Shown here: in pieces, positions 14,348-21,424 of the stretch
Layout: each line of letters starts with the position of its first letter
How positions within the stretch are numbered: position 1 is the first letter of the stretch
Source of the DNA: a virus
Reading direction: 5' to 3' (one strand)
IMG/VR virus record: IMGVR_UViG_3300034159_000061
Location: 1-33,251 of that record
DNA length: 33,251 nucleotides
The notes under the pieces: model-generated
The model's input: the letters and a program-made list of their open reading frames with translations, nothing else
Database searches by the model: none
Told to the model about the DNA's origin: nothing
Program-made: the position numbers and the translations under genes

Positions 14348-14701
14348 TCAAAACGGCGCGGCGTAGTCGAGCAGCTTTGCGCGCATTTTGTCGCCATAGC
14401 CGTTGAGCACGATCGTCAGGAACTTCATCCACTCGGCTTCATCGAGCGTGGACAGATCGAACTTGTTGATGCTCTCGAGGTACGCACCGGCCTCGCCGCC
14501 AGCCTCGGACAGCGAGGATCGTTCGAACTCTGACAGGCGTTTCGGGAGCATGTGAAAAGCAACTCTTCCAAGAGGGATACATTCAGGATTGTCGCAGAGC
14601 CAGAGCACAGGCTTGCCCTGCGCCGGGGCATACCCGATTCCCTGTGCTTGCCGCTGACAAACGCCACAGCACACGGGCTCGATGTCGAATTTACGAGCCA
14701 T
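14348..14701 (-). CDS. DUF6511-type zinc-binding protein
   Basis: A 117-residue protein with a probable Cys4 site (C11/C12, C15, C36, C41: CCGVCQRQA and WLCDNPEC). The second half has the pattern AGAYLESINKFDLSTLDEAEW followed by a helix and GYGDKMRAKLLDYAAPF, which I associate with the DUF6511 family of phage proteins. It overlaps the HicA-like gene by 11 bases and is followed after 12 bases by the primase-helicase. A helper role in replication is likely by position. Confidence 0.72.
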   Translation of the reverse strand: MARKFDIEPVCCGVCQRQAQGIGYAPAQGKPVLWLCDNPECIPLGRVAFHMLPKRLSEFERSSLSEAGGEAGAYLESINKFDLSTLDEAEWMKFLTIVLNGYGDKMRAKLLDYAAPF

Positions 14702-14951
14702 GATAGTTGCGGCCTCCCAGCCGTTGGCGAATAAGCCGCTTGATCTGGCCGACCGCGTTCTCCGCGCTGCGGCGGTCGCCCGCCGACGAAGGAAAGAAGT
14801 ATTTGACCTTCGATCCCTGTTTCAGGTCGACTTCAAGATAGGGGTGCTTCCCCCCTTGTATGGGCTCGAATGAGTATCCCTGCGCCACGAGATACGCGGT
14901 CACCTTTTGATACGTCTCGTTGCGCCGCATCGATTTGTGGAAGCTCTTCAT
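14691..14951 (-). CDS. HicA-like small RNA-binding-fold protein
   Basis: An 86-residue protein with the fold signs of HicA-type proteins: YLVAQGYSFEPIQGGKHPYLEV (20-41 in pieces) with the conserved G-K-H, then a basic strand KVKYFFPSS and a final helix (ENAVGQIKRLIRQRL). HicA toxins cleave mRNA using a His in the G.HxxF region. No HicB antitoxin is adjacent, so a plain nucleic-acid-binding role is equally likely. The start has AGGAG upstream, 9 bases after the helicase stop. Confidence 0.65.
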   Translation of the reverse strand: MKSFHKSMRRNETYQKVTAYLVAQGYSFEPIQGGKHPYLEVDLKQGSKVKYFFPSSAGDRRSAENAVGQIKRLIRQRLGGRNYHGS

Positions 14952-14960
14952 GTGGCGCTC

Positions 14961-16862
14961 CTAGAACGGAATATCGTCATCGAGATCGGAGGGCTTAAAC
15001 TGCGACCACGACGGCGCGGCTTTAGCTCTCCAAGGCTTCTCGTTCGCGAGTTGGGTGACAGTGGCGCGGCGAATGCCCGGCATCTGCGGGAGAGGCGACA
15101 CGACCATCTCGGTCGGCTTCTCCCACGGCTTCAGCTTCTTGGCCTCTTCAGCCCGGCGCGCTGCGACCATAGCGTCATGCTTCGCCAGGACGAACTCGCG
15201 CGACGGCTCCACGTAGCCGAGCGGGTTGACCGTCTCGTCAACCTCGCCGAGCTTTCGGCCGATGATCTCCCAATGCTTGCCGTTCGCCTTGATCATGATC
15301 TCGGCGGTCTGCTTCAGCGTCGTCAGCTTTGCCATGGTGTCAGCGATCGAGAACGGCGCGTCTTCGCCACCGCCGTGCTGCTTCCACCACTTCTCGAACT
15401 TCACCCGAGCGAAGCCCTGATGCTCGGGGCAAATCCATTCCTTGTGAACGACGAAGCCGCACAGATACTCCACGCGGACGCTTGGGGTGCCGCCGGCTTT
15501 GTCGTGGCGATAGAAGGTGCGGCGCTTGACGGGCACCCATGACGGCTTCGAGGACGAGAGGATCGGCACCGCGTCGGCGGTCTTGGCGATCTTCTTCTCG
15601 ACATCGCGCTCGAATTTGAAACCGCAGTCGGGGCATTCCATCAGGCCAGCGAAGATCAGCGATTTGCACTGCGGGCATTCCTTCACCGGCGCGTCGCCTT
15701 CACCCTTGCCGGGCTTCCGCACCTTCACGCGATCAACGGGGCCGTGCCGGCGGACGTTGCCGGCGAAGTCGAGCACGAGGCAATCGGACTTGCCGTTGCG
15801 GATGGACTCCTCGATATCCTTGCCCATGCAGCGCGTCCCGCGTCCGACCATCTGCACGTAAAGCGCGGTGGATTCGGTCGGCCGAAGCATGGCGAGCAGA
15901 TCGATACGCGGCGCGTTGAAGCCAGTGGTGAGCACGTTGGCGTTGGTGAGCGCCGTGATCTTTCCGGCCTTGTAGTCCGCGATGATGCGGCGGCGCTCGA
16001 CTTTATCCGTCTCGTTAGTAATCGCCTCAGCGGTGTAGCCCATCCGCCGGATTTCATCGCGGACGTGGATGGAGTGCTCGACGCCGGCACAGAAGATCAG
16101 CCAAGACTTTCGCGGCTTCTCGTTGCTGGTAGCAAACGAGATGATCTCCTGGACCGCAGCCTCCGTGATCGGGTGCTTGTCCACCGCGCGCTGAAGCTGA
16201 GTCGGAGTGAAGTCCCCGCCGGCCCGACCGACACCCTTCACGTCAAGCTGCGTCTCGGTGGCCTTCGATACAAGCGGACAGAGGAACCCAAGATCGATCA
16301 GTTCCTTGATCGTGATCTCGTAAATGATATCGTCGAAGAGCGCGTCGTCGCCTTCCGTGAGCATGCCGGAATCGAGCCGGTACGGCGTGGCCGTGAGGCC
16401 AAGGATCAGCATATCGGGATTGATCTCGCGCAACGCTGCGATGAATTTCCCATACATCGTCTGCGCATCCGGCGGCACCGTATGCGCTTCGTCGATGATC
16501 AGCACATCGACGCGCCCAATACGGTCCGTGCGCCGGAACATCGAAGCGATGCCGCCGAAGATGATCTGTGATCCGGCATCGCGCCGGCCGATCGAAGCTG
16601 AATAGATGCCGGCCGGTGCCCAAGGCCAGAAGCCCATAAGCTCGGCGTAGTTCTGCTCGATCAACTCCTTGACGTGCGTCGCCATGACGATGCGCGTCGT
16701 TGGCTCGGCCTCGATGAACTCTTGGCACAGCGTGCCGAGCACCAACGACTTTCCGCCGCCGGTCGGGAGTACAATCAGTGGATTGCCCTTGGGTTTCCGC
16801 TCCCAATAGGCGTAGGGCGCGTCGCAGGCTTTGCGCTGATATTCGCGAAGGACGTGGCTCAC
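14961..16862 (-). CDS. SF2 DEAH helicase with zinc site and SSB-like tail
   Basis: A 633-residue superfamily 2 helicase. Visible motifs: PTGGGKS (33-39), DEAH (124-127), TATP (157-160), TTGFNAP (312-318) and QMVGRGTR (337-344). A Cys4 zinc site follows (CPQC at 396-399, CPDC at 410-413). The protein ends DLDDDIPF, the same sequence type as the acidic C-terminal tip of bacterial SSB. It starts with GTG, overlapping the upstream stop as GTGA. It probably remodels DNA at forks or recombination intermediates; related to the RES/UvrB-like phage helicases. Confidence 0.9.
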   Translation of the reverse strand: MSHVLREYQRKACDAPYAYWERKPKGNPLIVLPTGGGKSLVLGTLCQEFIEAEPTTRIVMATHVKELIEQNYAELMGFWPWAPAGIYSASIGRRDAGSQIIFGGIASMFRRTDRIGRVDVLIIDEAHTVPPDAQTMYGKFIAALREINPDMLILGLTATPYRLDSGMLTEGDDALFDDIIYEITIKELIDLGFLCPLVSKATETQLDVKGVGRAGGDFTPTQLQRAVDKHPITEAAVQEIISFATSNEKPRKSWLIFCAGVEHSIHVRDEIRRMGYTAEAITNETDKVERRRIIADYKAGKITALTNANVLTTGFNAPRIDLLAMLRPTESTALYVQMVGRGTRCMGKDIEESIRNGKSDCLVLDFAGNVRRHGPVDRVKVRKPGKGEGDAPVKECPQCKSLIFAGLMECPDCGFKFERDVEKKIAKTADAVPILSSSKPSWVPVKRRTFYRHDKAGGTPSVRVEYLCGFVVHKEWICPEHQGFARVKFEKWWKQHGGGEDAPFSIADTMAKLTTLKQTAEIMIKANGKHWEIIGRKLGEVDETVNPLGYVEPSREFVLAKHDAMVAARRAEEAKKLKPWEKPTEMVVSPLPQMPGIRRATVTQLANEKPWRAKAAPSWSQFKPSDLDDDIPF

Positions 16863-17230
16863 TGCATCTTCACCGTGACCGAGGAAACGTGGTCGCGGCC
16901 ACGTTCAAGGACTGCCATCAGCGCCGTGGAATACTGCAAGTAATCAGCACCGGCGGAAATGTCGGAGTTAGTGCTGTGAACCTGCGGATCGTACTGAACG
17001 AGCTTCGCGAGCCCGAGATCGAGCAGCAACTGATCCAGGCCGAACTCGCTGACGCCGCGCCGCGAGACGATGACGGTCAGAAGAGCCGCAGCTTCGTTCG
17101 AGATGATCGTGTAGCCGGCGCGCTCAAGCGCGCGCTCGATATCGACGGCCTTCTGACCCGGCGACGCTTGCTCGCCCTCCGCTGCAAGGACGTGGTTGCG
17201 CAGAACGGTGAGGGGGTCACTATGCGGCAT
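16859..17230 (-). CDS. Hypothetical protein between methyltransferase and helicase
   Basis: A 123-residue protein. I start at the ATG at 17230, with GGAG seven bases upstream, inside the end of the methyltransferase gene (11-base overlap). A longer frame to 17542 is a shadow. It is helical: VLRNHVLAAEGEQASPGQKA, then ERALERAGYTIISNEAAALL, ending in a helix with RGRDHVSSVTVKMQ. No motif is recognised. The tight coupling on both sides suggests it belongs to the replication module. Confidence 0.68.
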   Translation of the reverse strand: MPHSDPLTVLRNHVLAAEGEQASPGQKAVDIERALERAGYTIISNEAAALLTVIVSRRGVSEFGLDQLLLDLGLAKLVQYDPQVHSTNSDISAGADYLQYSTALMAVLERGRDHVSSVTVKMQ

Positions 17231-17867
17231 CGAAATCTCCAAAGAGTGAGTTGTCGTTGTGAGCGAAGGCGCGCGCCGGGTAGCCGGGGATGTGGATGAG
17301 GTTCGGGGTGCCGCCGGTCTTGCCGACTTCGTTGCCCCACTGATGCCAGCCAGGTCGTGCGTGACGCGCGAACAGTTCGAGGTAAGGGCCGGCAAACAGC
17401 TTCTCGATGCGCTCGTAGACGACCGGCGGCTTCTCGGAATGGAGGGTGCGCGGCGCGAGAACGACCTTGTCCTCGTAGTCGAGTTCGAGGACCAACCGCT
17501 GCACGCCCTTCGACATGCGCTTGACGTTGCCGCGCGTGCCAAGCAAGCAAATCTCAGGGTTGGCGCGCGTCCAATAACCCATACCCATGTGCGGGCGCAG
17601 GCCCCGTCCGACCTTCACGTAGTTGAAACCGACCGTCTTGAACGTGAAGTCCCATGCCGACAAAACCTCGAAGGCTTTATCGAGCAGTGGGTCGCATCCC
17701 CAAAGAAGGCACGCGCTATCATCGGCGGCCAGATCGGCGACCGGCATCGCCTTGATCTGGTCGAGCGTCATGCAGTCGTAGTGCTGCTCGGGCGAGCGAT
17801 CCTTGCCTTCCTCCGAATAAGTCTCGAAGGTCCAAGCCGGGTCCGCATAGATGAGCGGAAATCTCAC
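17220..17867 (-). CDS. MT-A70 family adenine methyltransferase
   Basis: A 215-residue protein of the MT-A70 class. It begins IYADPAWTFE, with the catalytic D-P-A-W (9-12) in place of the usual DPPW, then HYDCMTLDQIKAMPV, CLLWGCDPLL, a FNYVKVGRG segment, and GYWTRANPEICLLGTRG, ending with PELFARHARPGWHQWGNEV-like text (LELFARHARPGW then WGNEV). This class transfers a methyl group from S-adenosylmethionine to N6 of adenine. It starts with GTG after GGAGATTTTCCA and overlaps the GcrA-like gene by GTGA. DNA as substrate is likely in a phage operon. Confidence 0.9.
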   Translation of the reverse strand: MRFPLIYADPAWTFETYSEEGKDRSPEQHYDCMTLDQIKAMPVADLAADDSACLLWGCDPLLDKAFEVLSAWDFTFKTVGFNYVKVGRGLRPHMGMGYWTRANPEICLLGTRGNVKRMSKGVQRLVLELDYEDKVVLAPRTLHSEKPPVVYERIEKLFAGPYLELFARHARPGWHQWGNEVGKTGGTPNLIHIPGYPARAFAHNDNSLFGDFDAA

Positions 17868-18124
17868 TGGAAAATCTCCGTCAGGTCGGGTTCGTGATCG
17901 GTGTCGATGGATGAGGCGGCCGTATCGGCATCTCGCCGAACGCGGAGTTCGCCGGTGTGCTTCGCTTGAAAGACGATGCGGGCGTGAGGTGCGCAGTACG
18001 ACAGGCCGGGGAGCGCCTTGCAGCCGCAGATCGGCGCGTGCATGCCCGCCCCGTCATTCGGGAAGTACCTGCACTGACCGGGGGTGGCGTTCATGATGGT
18101 GGTGACTGAAGGATGGTCAGACAT
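17864..18124 (-). CDS. GcrA-like C-terminal domain protein
   Basis: I start at the ATG at 18124, where GGAG lies nine bases upstream; it overlaps the upstream nuclease stop by eight bases. The 86-residue product contains GQCRYFPND (16-24), ICGC (32-35), LSYCAPHARIVFQ (41-53). This matches the C-terminal part of the GcrA cell-cycle regulator, with C18, C33, C44 and H47, which in Caulobacter contacts sigma-70. The N-terminal helix-turn-helix of GcrA is absent. It lies directly before the adenine methyltransferase. It may adjust host polymerase at methylated sites; only the domain match is seen. Confidence 0.7.
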   Translation of the reverse strand: MSDHPSVTTIMNATPGQCRYFPNDGAGMHAPICGCKALPGLSYCAPHARIVFQAKHTGELRVRRDADTAASSIDTDHEPDLTEIFQ

Positions 18125-19241
18125 CCTGCGAAGCTCCATTCTCGTAGTGCTCGGTGAGCCGGAAGAACTCGACGGCGCTGATCTCTTCGACCAGACAGGA
18201 GCCGCCACCGCCTTCGCGGGGATCGGGGTCGTCAGTCATGGTCGTGAAGAGCGACCCGCTTTCGGGGTGATGCCAGTAGCGAAGCGTCGGCTTCGATCCG
18301 TCGCGCCACGCGCGGCCATCGTTGAGCGTGTAGAGAACCCATTCTTCCTCATCGCTGGCGTCGATCAGTTCACCGGGCACAAGCGAGGGAATGAAGAGGT
18401 GCGCCGGGCACCCGGCCTTCTGTTCGGCGAGCGACAACGGCTTGTTCCAGCGCGCGCACGACCATGCGGCGTCGCCGAACATTTCTGGCGTCGAATGAAT
18501 GCACGTCCGGCAGGAAATGCGAGCCCAAGTCATCTTGTCATGGCAAGTAGTAAGGTGCTTGCACATATACTTGCACTTGAACGCCATCTTGTGATTGGGG
18601 TCCTGATGCAACTTGGGCGGAGGGGTCGCGGCGCGGATGATCCGCTCGGCGCGCTGAAGCAGCCGGATTGCCTCGACGTGATCCGTCTCGATGCGCTCGC
18701 TGTAGACCTCGCCGGTGTTCTTGTTCCGGCAAATGTAAAGGCCGCGCTCGAAACCGAAGAGGTGGCAGTACGTGTTCAACTGCACCCAATGAGCGTAGTA
18801 ACCGTTCCGCACAGACCGCAGCTTCACCACTTCCTTGAAGTATTTGTCGCCCATCGACTTGCACTCGACGACGTGCCAGGTCTTCGCCGCCTCGGGCAGG
18901 CCGAGCACTTTGCCGTCCATCTTGCCGCGCACATGGCCGGAAACCGCACCGGCCCGGTACTGACGGCCACGGTGATCGACTTCATCAACCTCGCAGCCGA
19001 TCATCTTCAGCGCGTTGAGCAGTCGAGTCTCTTCGATGTCGCCGGTCTCGAACGTGATGGCCTTCAGGCCAGTGATCTCTTCCTGCGGCGAGGCCCAGCG
19101 AAACTCGTACCAAAGCGCACGCTCGCACTCTTCGCCGAGGATCGAGATCGAGATGCCCATGGAGTCGAACGACTTCCGCGACTTCGCGTATGCCTCATAG
19201 ATCGCTTCGGTTGTGAGATCGCGCTTCGGAAGGGGAGCCAT
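18117..19241 (-). CDS. Cys-rich PD-(D/E)XK exonuclease-like protein
   Basis: I start at the ATG at 19241 (AGAGG upstream); the frame runs on to 20144 only as a shadow of two genes. The 374-residue product has GKMDGK (106-111) with D109, and VVECKSM (124-130) with E126 and K128, the core of RecB/Cas4-like nucleases. A Cys at 39 and a cluster at 223, 227, 233, 244, 247, 262 could hold an Fe-S cluster or zinc, as in Cas4 and AddB. Beside Sak4 and SSB it probably is the exonuclease that makes single-stranded ends for recombination. Confidence 0.78.
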   Translation of the reverse strand: MAPLPKRDLTTEAIYEAYAKSRKSFDSMGISISILGEECERALWYEFRWASPQEEITGLKAITFETGDIEETRLLNALKMIGCEVDEVDHRGRQYRAGAVSGHVRGKMDGKVLGLPEAAKTWHVVECKSMGDKYFKEVVKLRSVRNGYYAHWVQLNTYCHLFGFERGLYICRNKNTGEVYSERIETDHVEAIRLLQRAERIIRAATPPPKLHQDPNHKMAFKCKYMCKHLTTCHDKMTWARISCRTCIHSTPEMFGDAAWSCARWNKPLSLAEQKAGCPAHLFIPSLVPGELIDASDEEEWVLYTLNDGRAWRDGSKPTLRYWHHPESGSLFTTMTDDPDPREGGGGSCLVEEISAVEFFRLTEHYENGASQDV

Positions 19242-19310
19242 TTTGACAAGCCTCTGGCGTTCGCGCCGAAGGGCACGTTGCGCATGCTGAAATGTGAGGG
19301 GGAAGGAAGG

Positions 19311-19332
19311 CGCTGGGGCCGAAGCCCCAGCG
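19311..19332 (-). other. Strong UUCG hairpin inside the leftward operon
   Basis: On the minus strand CGCTGGGGC, loop TTCG, GCCCCAGCG forms a perfect 9-bp stem with the very stable C(UUCG)G loop. It lies in the gap between the SSB-like gene (ends 19346) and the nuclease gene (starts 19241). It is followed by CCTTCCTTCCCCC, not a true T-run, so partial termination or mRNA stabilisation is more likely than a full stop. Confidence 0.7.
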
Positions 19333-19345
19333 GTGGTGCAGGCTG

Positions 19346-19942
19346 TTACTTCTTCCAGGGCATCGAGCGAGTGCCCGAGGCGGCGGCGGTGGTGGCAGCG
19401 GCGCCCGCGTTGTGCGTCTGGCGCGCGGTCGAAGGCGTGTTGTTGTTGGCGGCGCTGGTCGGGGCGGCCTTGTTGTCGTTCGCGGGCGCTTCCGATCCGG
19501 GCGGCAGTTCGTGCTGATTGCCGGCGTGGATGTAGCGCTTGATCACGTTCTTCTCGCGGGTCTTGCCCTTCGATTCGTAGGTCTCGATTTCGAGGTCGGC
19601 CATGAAGGGCTGATACAGGAACTGATCGGTATCGGTCGTGGTCGCCGGATCGAGGCCGCACGCCAGCGTGAGGGCTTTGAGTTGCGCCTGACCGATGTTG
19701 CGGGCCTGCGCCGAGTCGTGACTGACGTTGATCGACAGGAACTTGATCTTCGAGCCCTGAGCCGGACCCTCTTCGAGGACTTCGACCTCGAACTCGAACA
19801 GATCGCCGGTGTTCTTGGAGTTGCGCTTCACCTCGCCTTCGGTGATCTGAAGCAGGTAGCGTCCGCGCGGGTTGACGGTGAATCCGCCGCCCTCCGCGTT
19901 GGACTCGTCGACATCGGCGAGGTTCACATTCAATTGTGCCAC
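19346..19942 (-). CDS. DUF669 phage ssDNA-binding protein
   Basis: A 198-residue DUF669-type protein. Residues 1-125 hold the conserved part: GRYLLQITEGEVKRNSKNTGD, FEFEVEVLEEGP, SINVSHDSAQARNIGQAQLK with the N-x-x-[ST]-x-x-A-x-x-IG pattern, and LEIETYESKGKTREKN. The C-terminal 60 residues are a low-complexity Ala/Thr/Asn tail ending MPWKK. These proteins work as phage SSBs next to recombinases and nucleases. The lack of an acidic tip is notable because the helicase in the same operon carries one. Confidence 0.83.
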   Translation of the reverse strand: MAQLNVNLADVDESNAEGGGFTVNPRGRYLLQITEGEVKRNSKNTGDLFEFEVEVLEEGPAQGSKIKFLSINVSHDSAQARNIGQAQLKALTLACGLDPATTTDTDQFLYQPFMADLEIETYESKGKTREKNVIKRYIHAGNQHELPPGSEAPANDNKAAPTSAANNNTPSTARQTHNAGAAATTAAASGTRSMPWKK

Positions 19943-19980
19943 TGGTTTCTCCTAGATGGCGTTGCAGGGTGGTGGTTGGA

Positions 19981-20772
19981 TCAGGCCGCGTTTGCTTCTG
20001 CGCTGACAGGCGGAGGCGGCAGGTACTTGGCGAGAGCCGAGTAGCCCTCACCCTTGCGGAACTGGATTTCATGCGGCATGCCGAAGCGGTTGCCAGCGAT
20101 GAAGCCGCCGCGCTCTTCGAGGAACATCCAGCGCGTCCCGCCACCTTCGGCGTGCCGAAGTTCCTTGTTGAACCCGGCGTCGACCTTCTTGATCGAAGCC
20201 TTGAAGTTGAGGAACGCGATCACGTCGCTGTTCGCTTCGAGGATGTCGGCCGCGTCCTTGTGCATGTTGATGCGGTAGCGCGAGTAGGGGTCGGTCGTCG
20301 GCGAGTCGAAGCGGCTGATGTCGCAGTGGCCGAGTTGGATGATCCCCATGTTGCGCTCGCGGCGCAGGGTCATGATGCCGTCGATGTATTCGAGGAAGAT
20401 CGAGGCGGCGACCTTGTAGCCCTTGCCGTAGCCGGGGTCTTCGATGTTCTTCCAGCCGTTGCGCACGCAGGCTTCGGTGCGGATCAGGTTTTCGAGGCCC
20501 GTGGTGGAGTCGATGATGGCGAACGCGTAGTCGTGATCTTCGTTGACGAGCGCGCCGATCGCCTCGCACAGTTCACCGTAGCTGCGGACTTCCAGCGTAT
20601 CGGCCACAACACCGGCCGGCACGCTTTCGCCCTCTGCGGTCTGGATGAAGATCGGGCGCGGAAATTCTGCCGCAAGGGACGACTTACCGATCTTCGGCAC
20701 GCCGTAGATCGTGAACACCGGCTGCAAATCCGCAGCGGTCTTCTTCTTCATGCTCTTCAGACTGATCGCCAT
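19981..20772 (-). CDS. Sak4-like RecA-fold ATPase (AAA_24)
   Basis: I start at the ATG at 20772 (GGGGAG upstream). The 263-residue protein has Walker A GVPKIGKSS (24-32), Walker B AFAIIDST (83-90), and a LGHCDISRFDSP segment after an ILQ-like strand, matching AAA_24 nucleotide-binding proteins that include the Sak4 single-strand annealing proteins. Such proteins promote homologous recombination together with an SSB, which is exactly its downstream neighbour. The C-terminus ends in a proline-rich loop (YLPPPPVSAEANAA). Confidence 0.85.
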   Translation of the reverse strand: MAISLKSMKKKTAADLQPVFTIYGVPKIGKSSLAAEFPRPIFIQTAEGESVPAGVVADTLEVRSYGELCEAIGALVNEDHDYAFAIIDSTTGLENLIRTEACVRNGWKNIEDPGYGKGYKVAASIFLEYIDGIMTLRRERNMGIIQLGHCDISRFDSPTTDPYSRYRINMHKDAADILEANSDVIAFLNFKASIKKVDAGFNKELRHAEGGGTRWMFLEERGGFIAGNRFGMPHEIQFRKGEGYSALAKYLPPPPVSAEANAA

Positions 20773-20783
20773 TATGGCTCCCC

Positions 20784-21158
20784 TTAGTGCTCGACGGGGG
20801 TGTCGAGCTTCAACGTCTTCGCCCACACCAACCGATCAACGAGGCGGTAGCCCGTGTTGTTGATGGTCTCGATGGTGACGGATTGGTTTTCGGTTTTCTT
20901 CCGGATGCGGGACATGAAGACGTTGACCGAATGCGCAGGGCGGTCTTGGTCGCCGTAGAGGATGACCACCGCCATCTGCTTCGTGACGATCTCGTTGCGT
21001 ACCAGCGCGAGGAACAGCGAGCGCTCCTTCGGAGTCAGGCGCCAGTCCGGCGGAAGCGTGCCCGTCATCGACATCGATCTGCGAAGATTGCCGATGGTCT
21101 CTTTCAGAGACGCGATCTGGCCGATCAGGGCTTCGTGCGTTTCGACTGTCGGGGTCAT
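20784..21158 (-). CDS. CtrA/OmpR-type winged-helix regulator without receiver
   Basis: A 124-residue protein with an N-terminal coiled coil (about 5-30, LIGQIASLKETIGNLRRS) and an OmpR/PhoB-type winged helix (38-110): RLTPKERSLFLALVRNE, VILYGDQDRPAHSVNVF, MSRIRKK, IETINNTGYRLV. The pattern is close to the DNA-binding part of CtrA (LTGKEY...LYGG.DEP...VF..KLRKK...ET..GRGY). There is no phosphorylatable receiver domain. It is the first gene of the leftward operon, so it may control that operon or later genes. Confidence 0.8.
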   Translation of the reverse strand: MTPTVETHEALIGQIASLKETIGNLRRSMSMTGTLPPDWRLTPKERSLFLALVRNEIVTKQMAVVILYGDQDRPAHSVNVFMSRIRKKTENQSVTIETINNTGYRLVDRLVWAKTLKLDTPVEH

Positions 21159-21171
21159 CCGTTACCGTCTC

Positions 21172-21268
21172 TTGACATCCGTCGCCGATCCGGTTTTATG
21201 CCGAATCAGTTGTGATGTTTTGTTGATGCCGTTGAACTTTATCTAACGGCGGCGGCGAAGGATGTCAA
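21172..21268. repeat. 16-base inverted repeat in the early leader
   Basis: TTGACATCCGTCGCCG (21172-21187) and CGGCGAAGGATGTCAA (21253-21268) are inverted copies with one mismatch, 65 bases apart. Each arm starts with a perfect -35 hexamer pointing inward, so two face-to-face promoters or paired operators are possible. Confidence 0.7.
21240..21268 (-). promoter_or_regulatory. Candidate leftward early promoter
   Basis: On the minus strand TTGACA (21268-21263), 17 bases, then TAGATA (21245-21240). It would make a transcript with about an 80-base leader before the CtrA-like gene. The -35 lies inside the 21-base operator sequence. A GANTC site (21203-21207) lies in the leader. Confidence 0.65.
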
Positions 21269-21283
21269 CGGATAGCGACGGAT
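21262..21283. promoter_or_regulatory. Operator sequence, left copy
   Basis: The 21 bases 21262-21282 are the exact reverse complement of 22114-22134 on the other side of the repressor gene. The half-site ACGGA occurs twice (AACGGATAGCGACGGAT). It overlaps the -35 of the leftward promoter, as expected for a repressor site. Confidence 0.75.
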
Positions 21284-21424
21284 AAAATCGCGAGCACAAC
21301 ACCTAGCAGTTCGGAGAGGGGTGCTAAGTGGGGAATATCGGCCGGAATTGATCTTCGGCTTGGGTCGCTACTGGTGCGGTAGTGGCAAATGGTGTTGATT
21401 AGAGTGCGTTGGGGAGATCGATAG

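Noticed and set aside
18084-19517. Plus-strand 477-residue frame
   Set aside because: Antisense to the nuclease and part of the SSB gene; composition is that of a mirror frame.
19242-20144. Upstream extension of the nuclease frame
   Set aside because: It runs through the SSB-like and Sak4-like genes in another frame, with shadow-like composition; ATG 19241 has a ribosome site.
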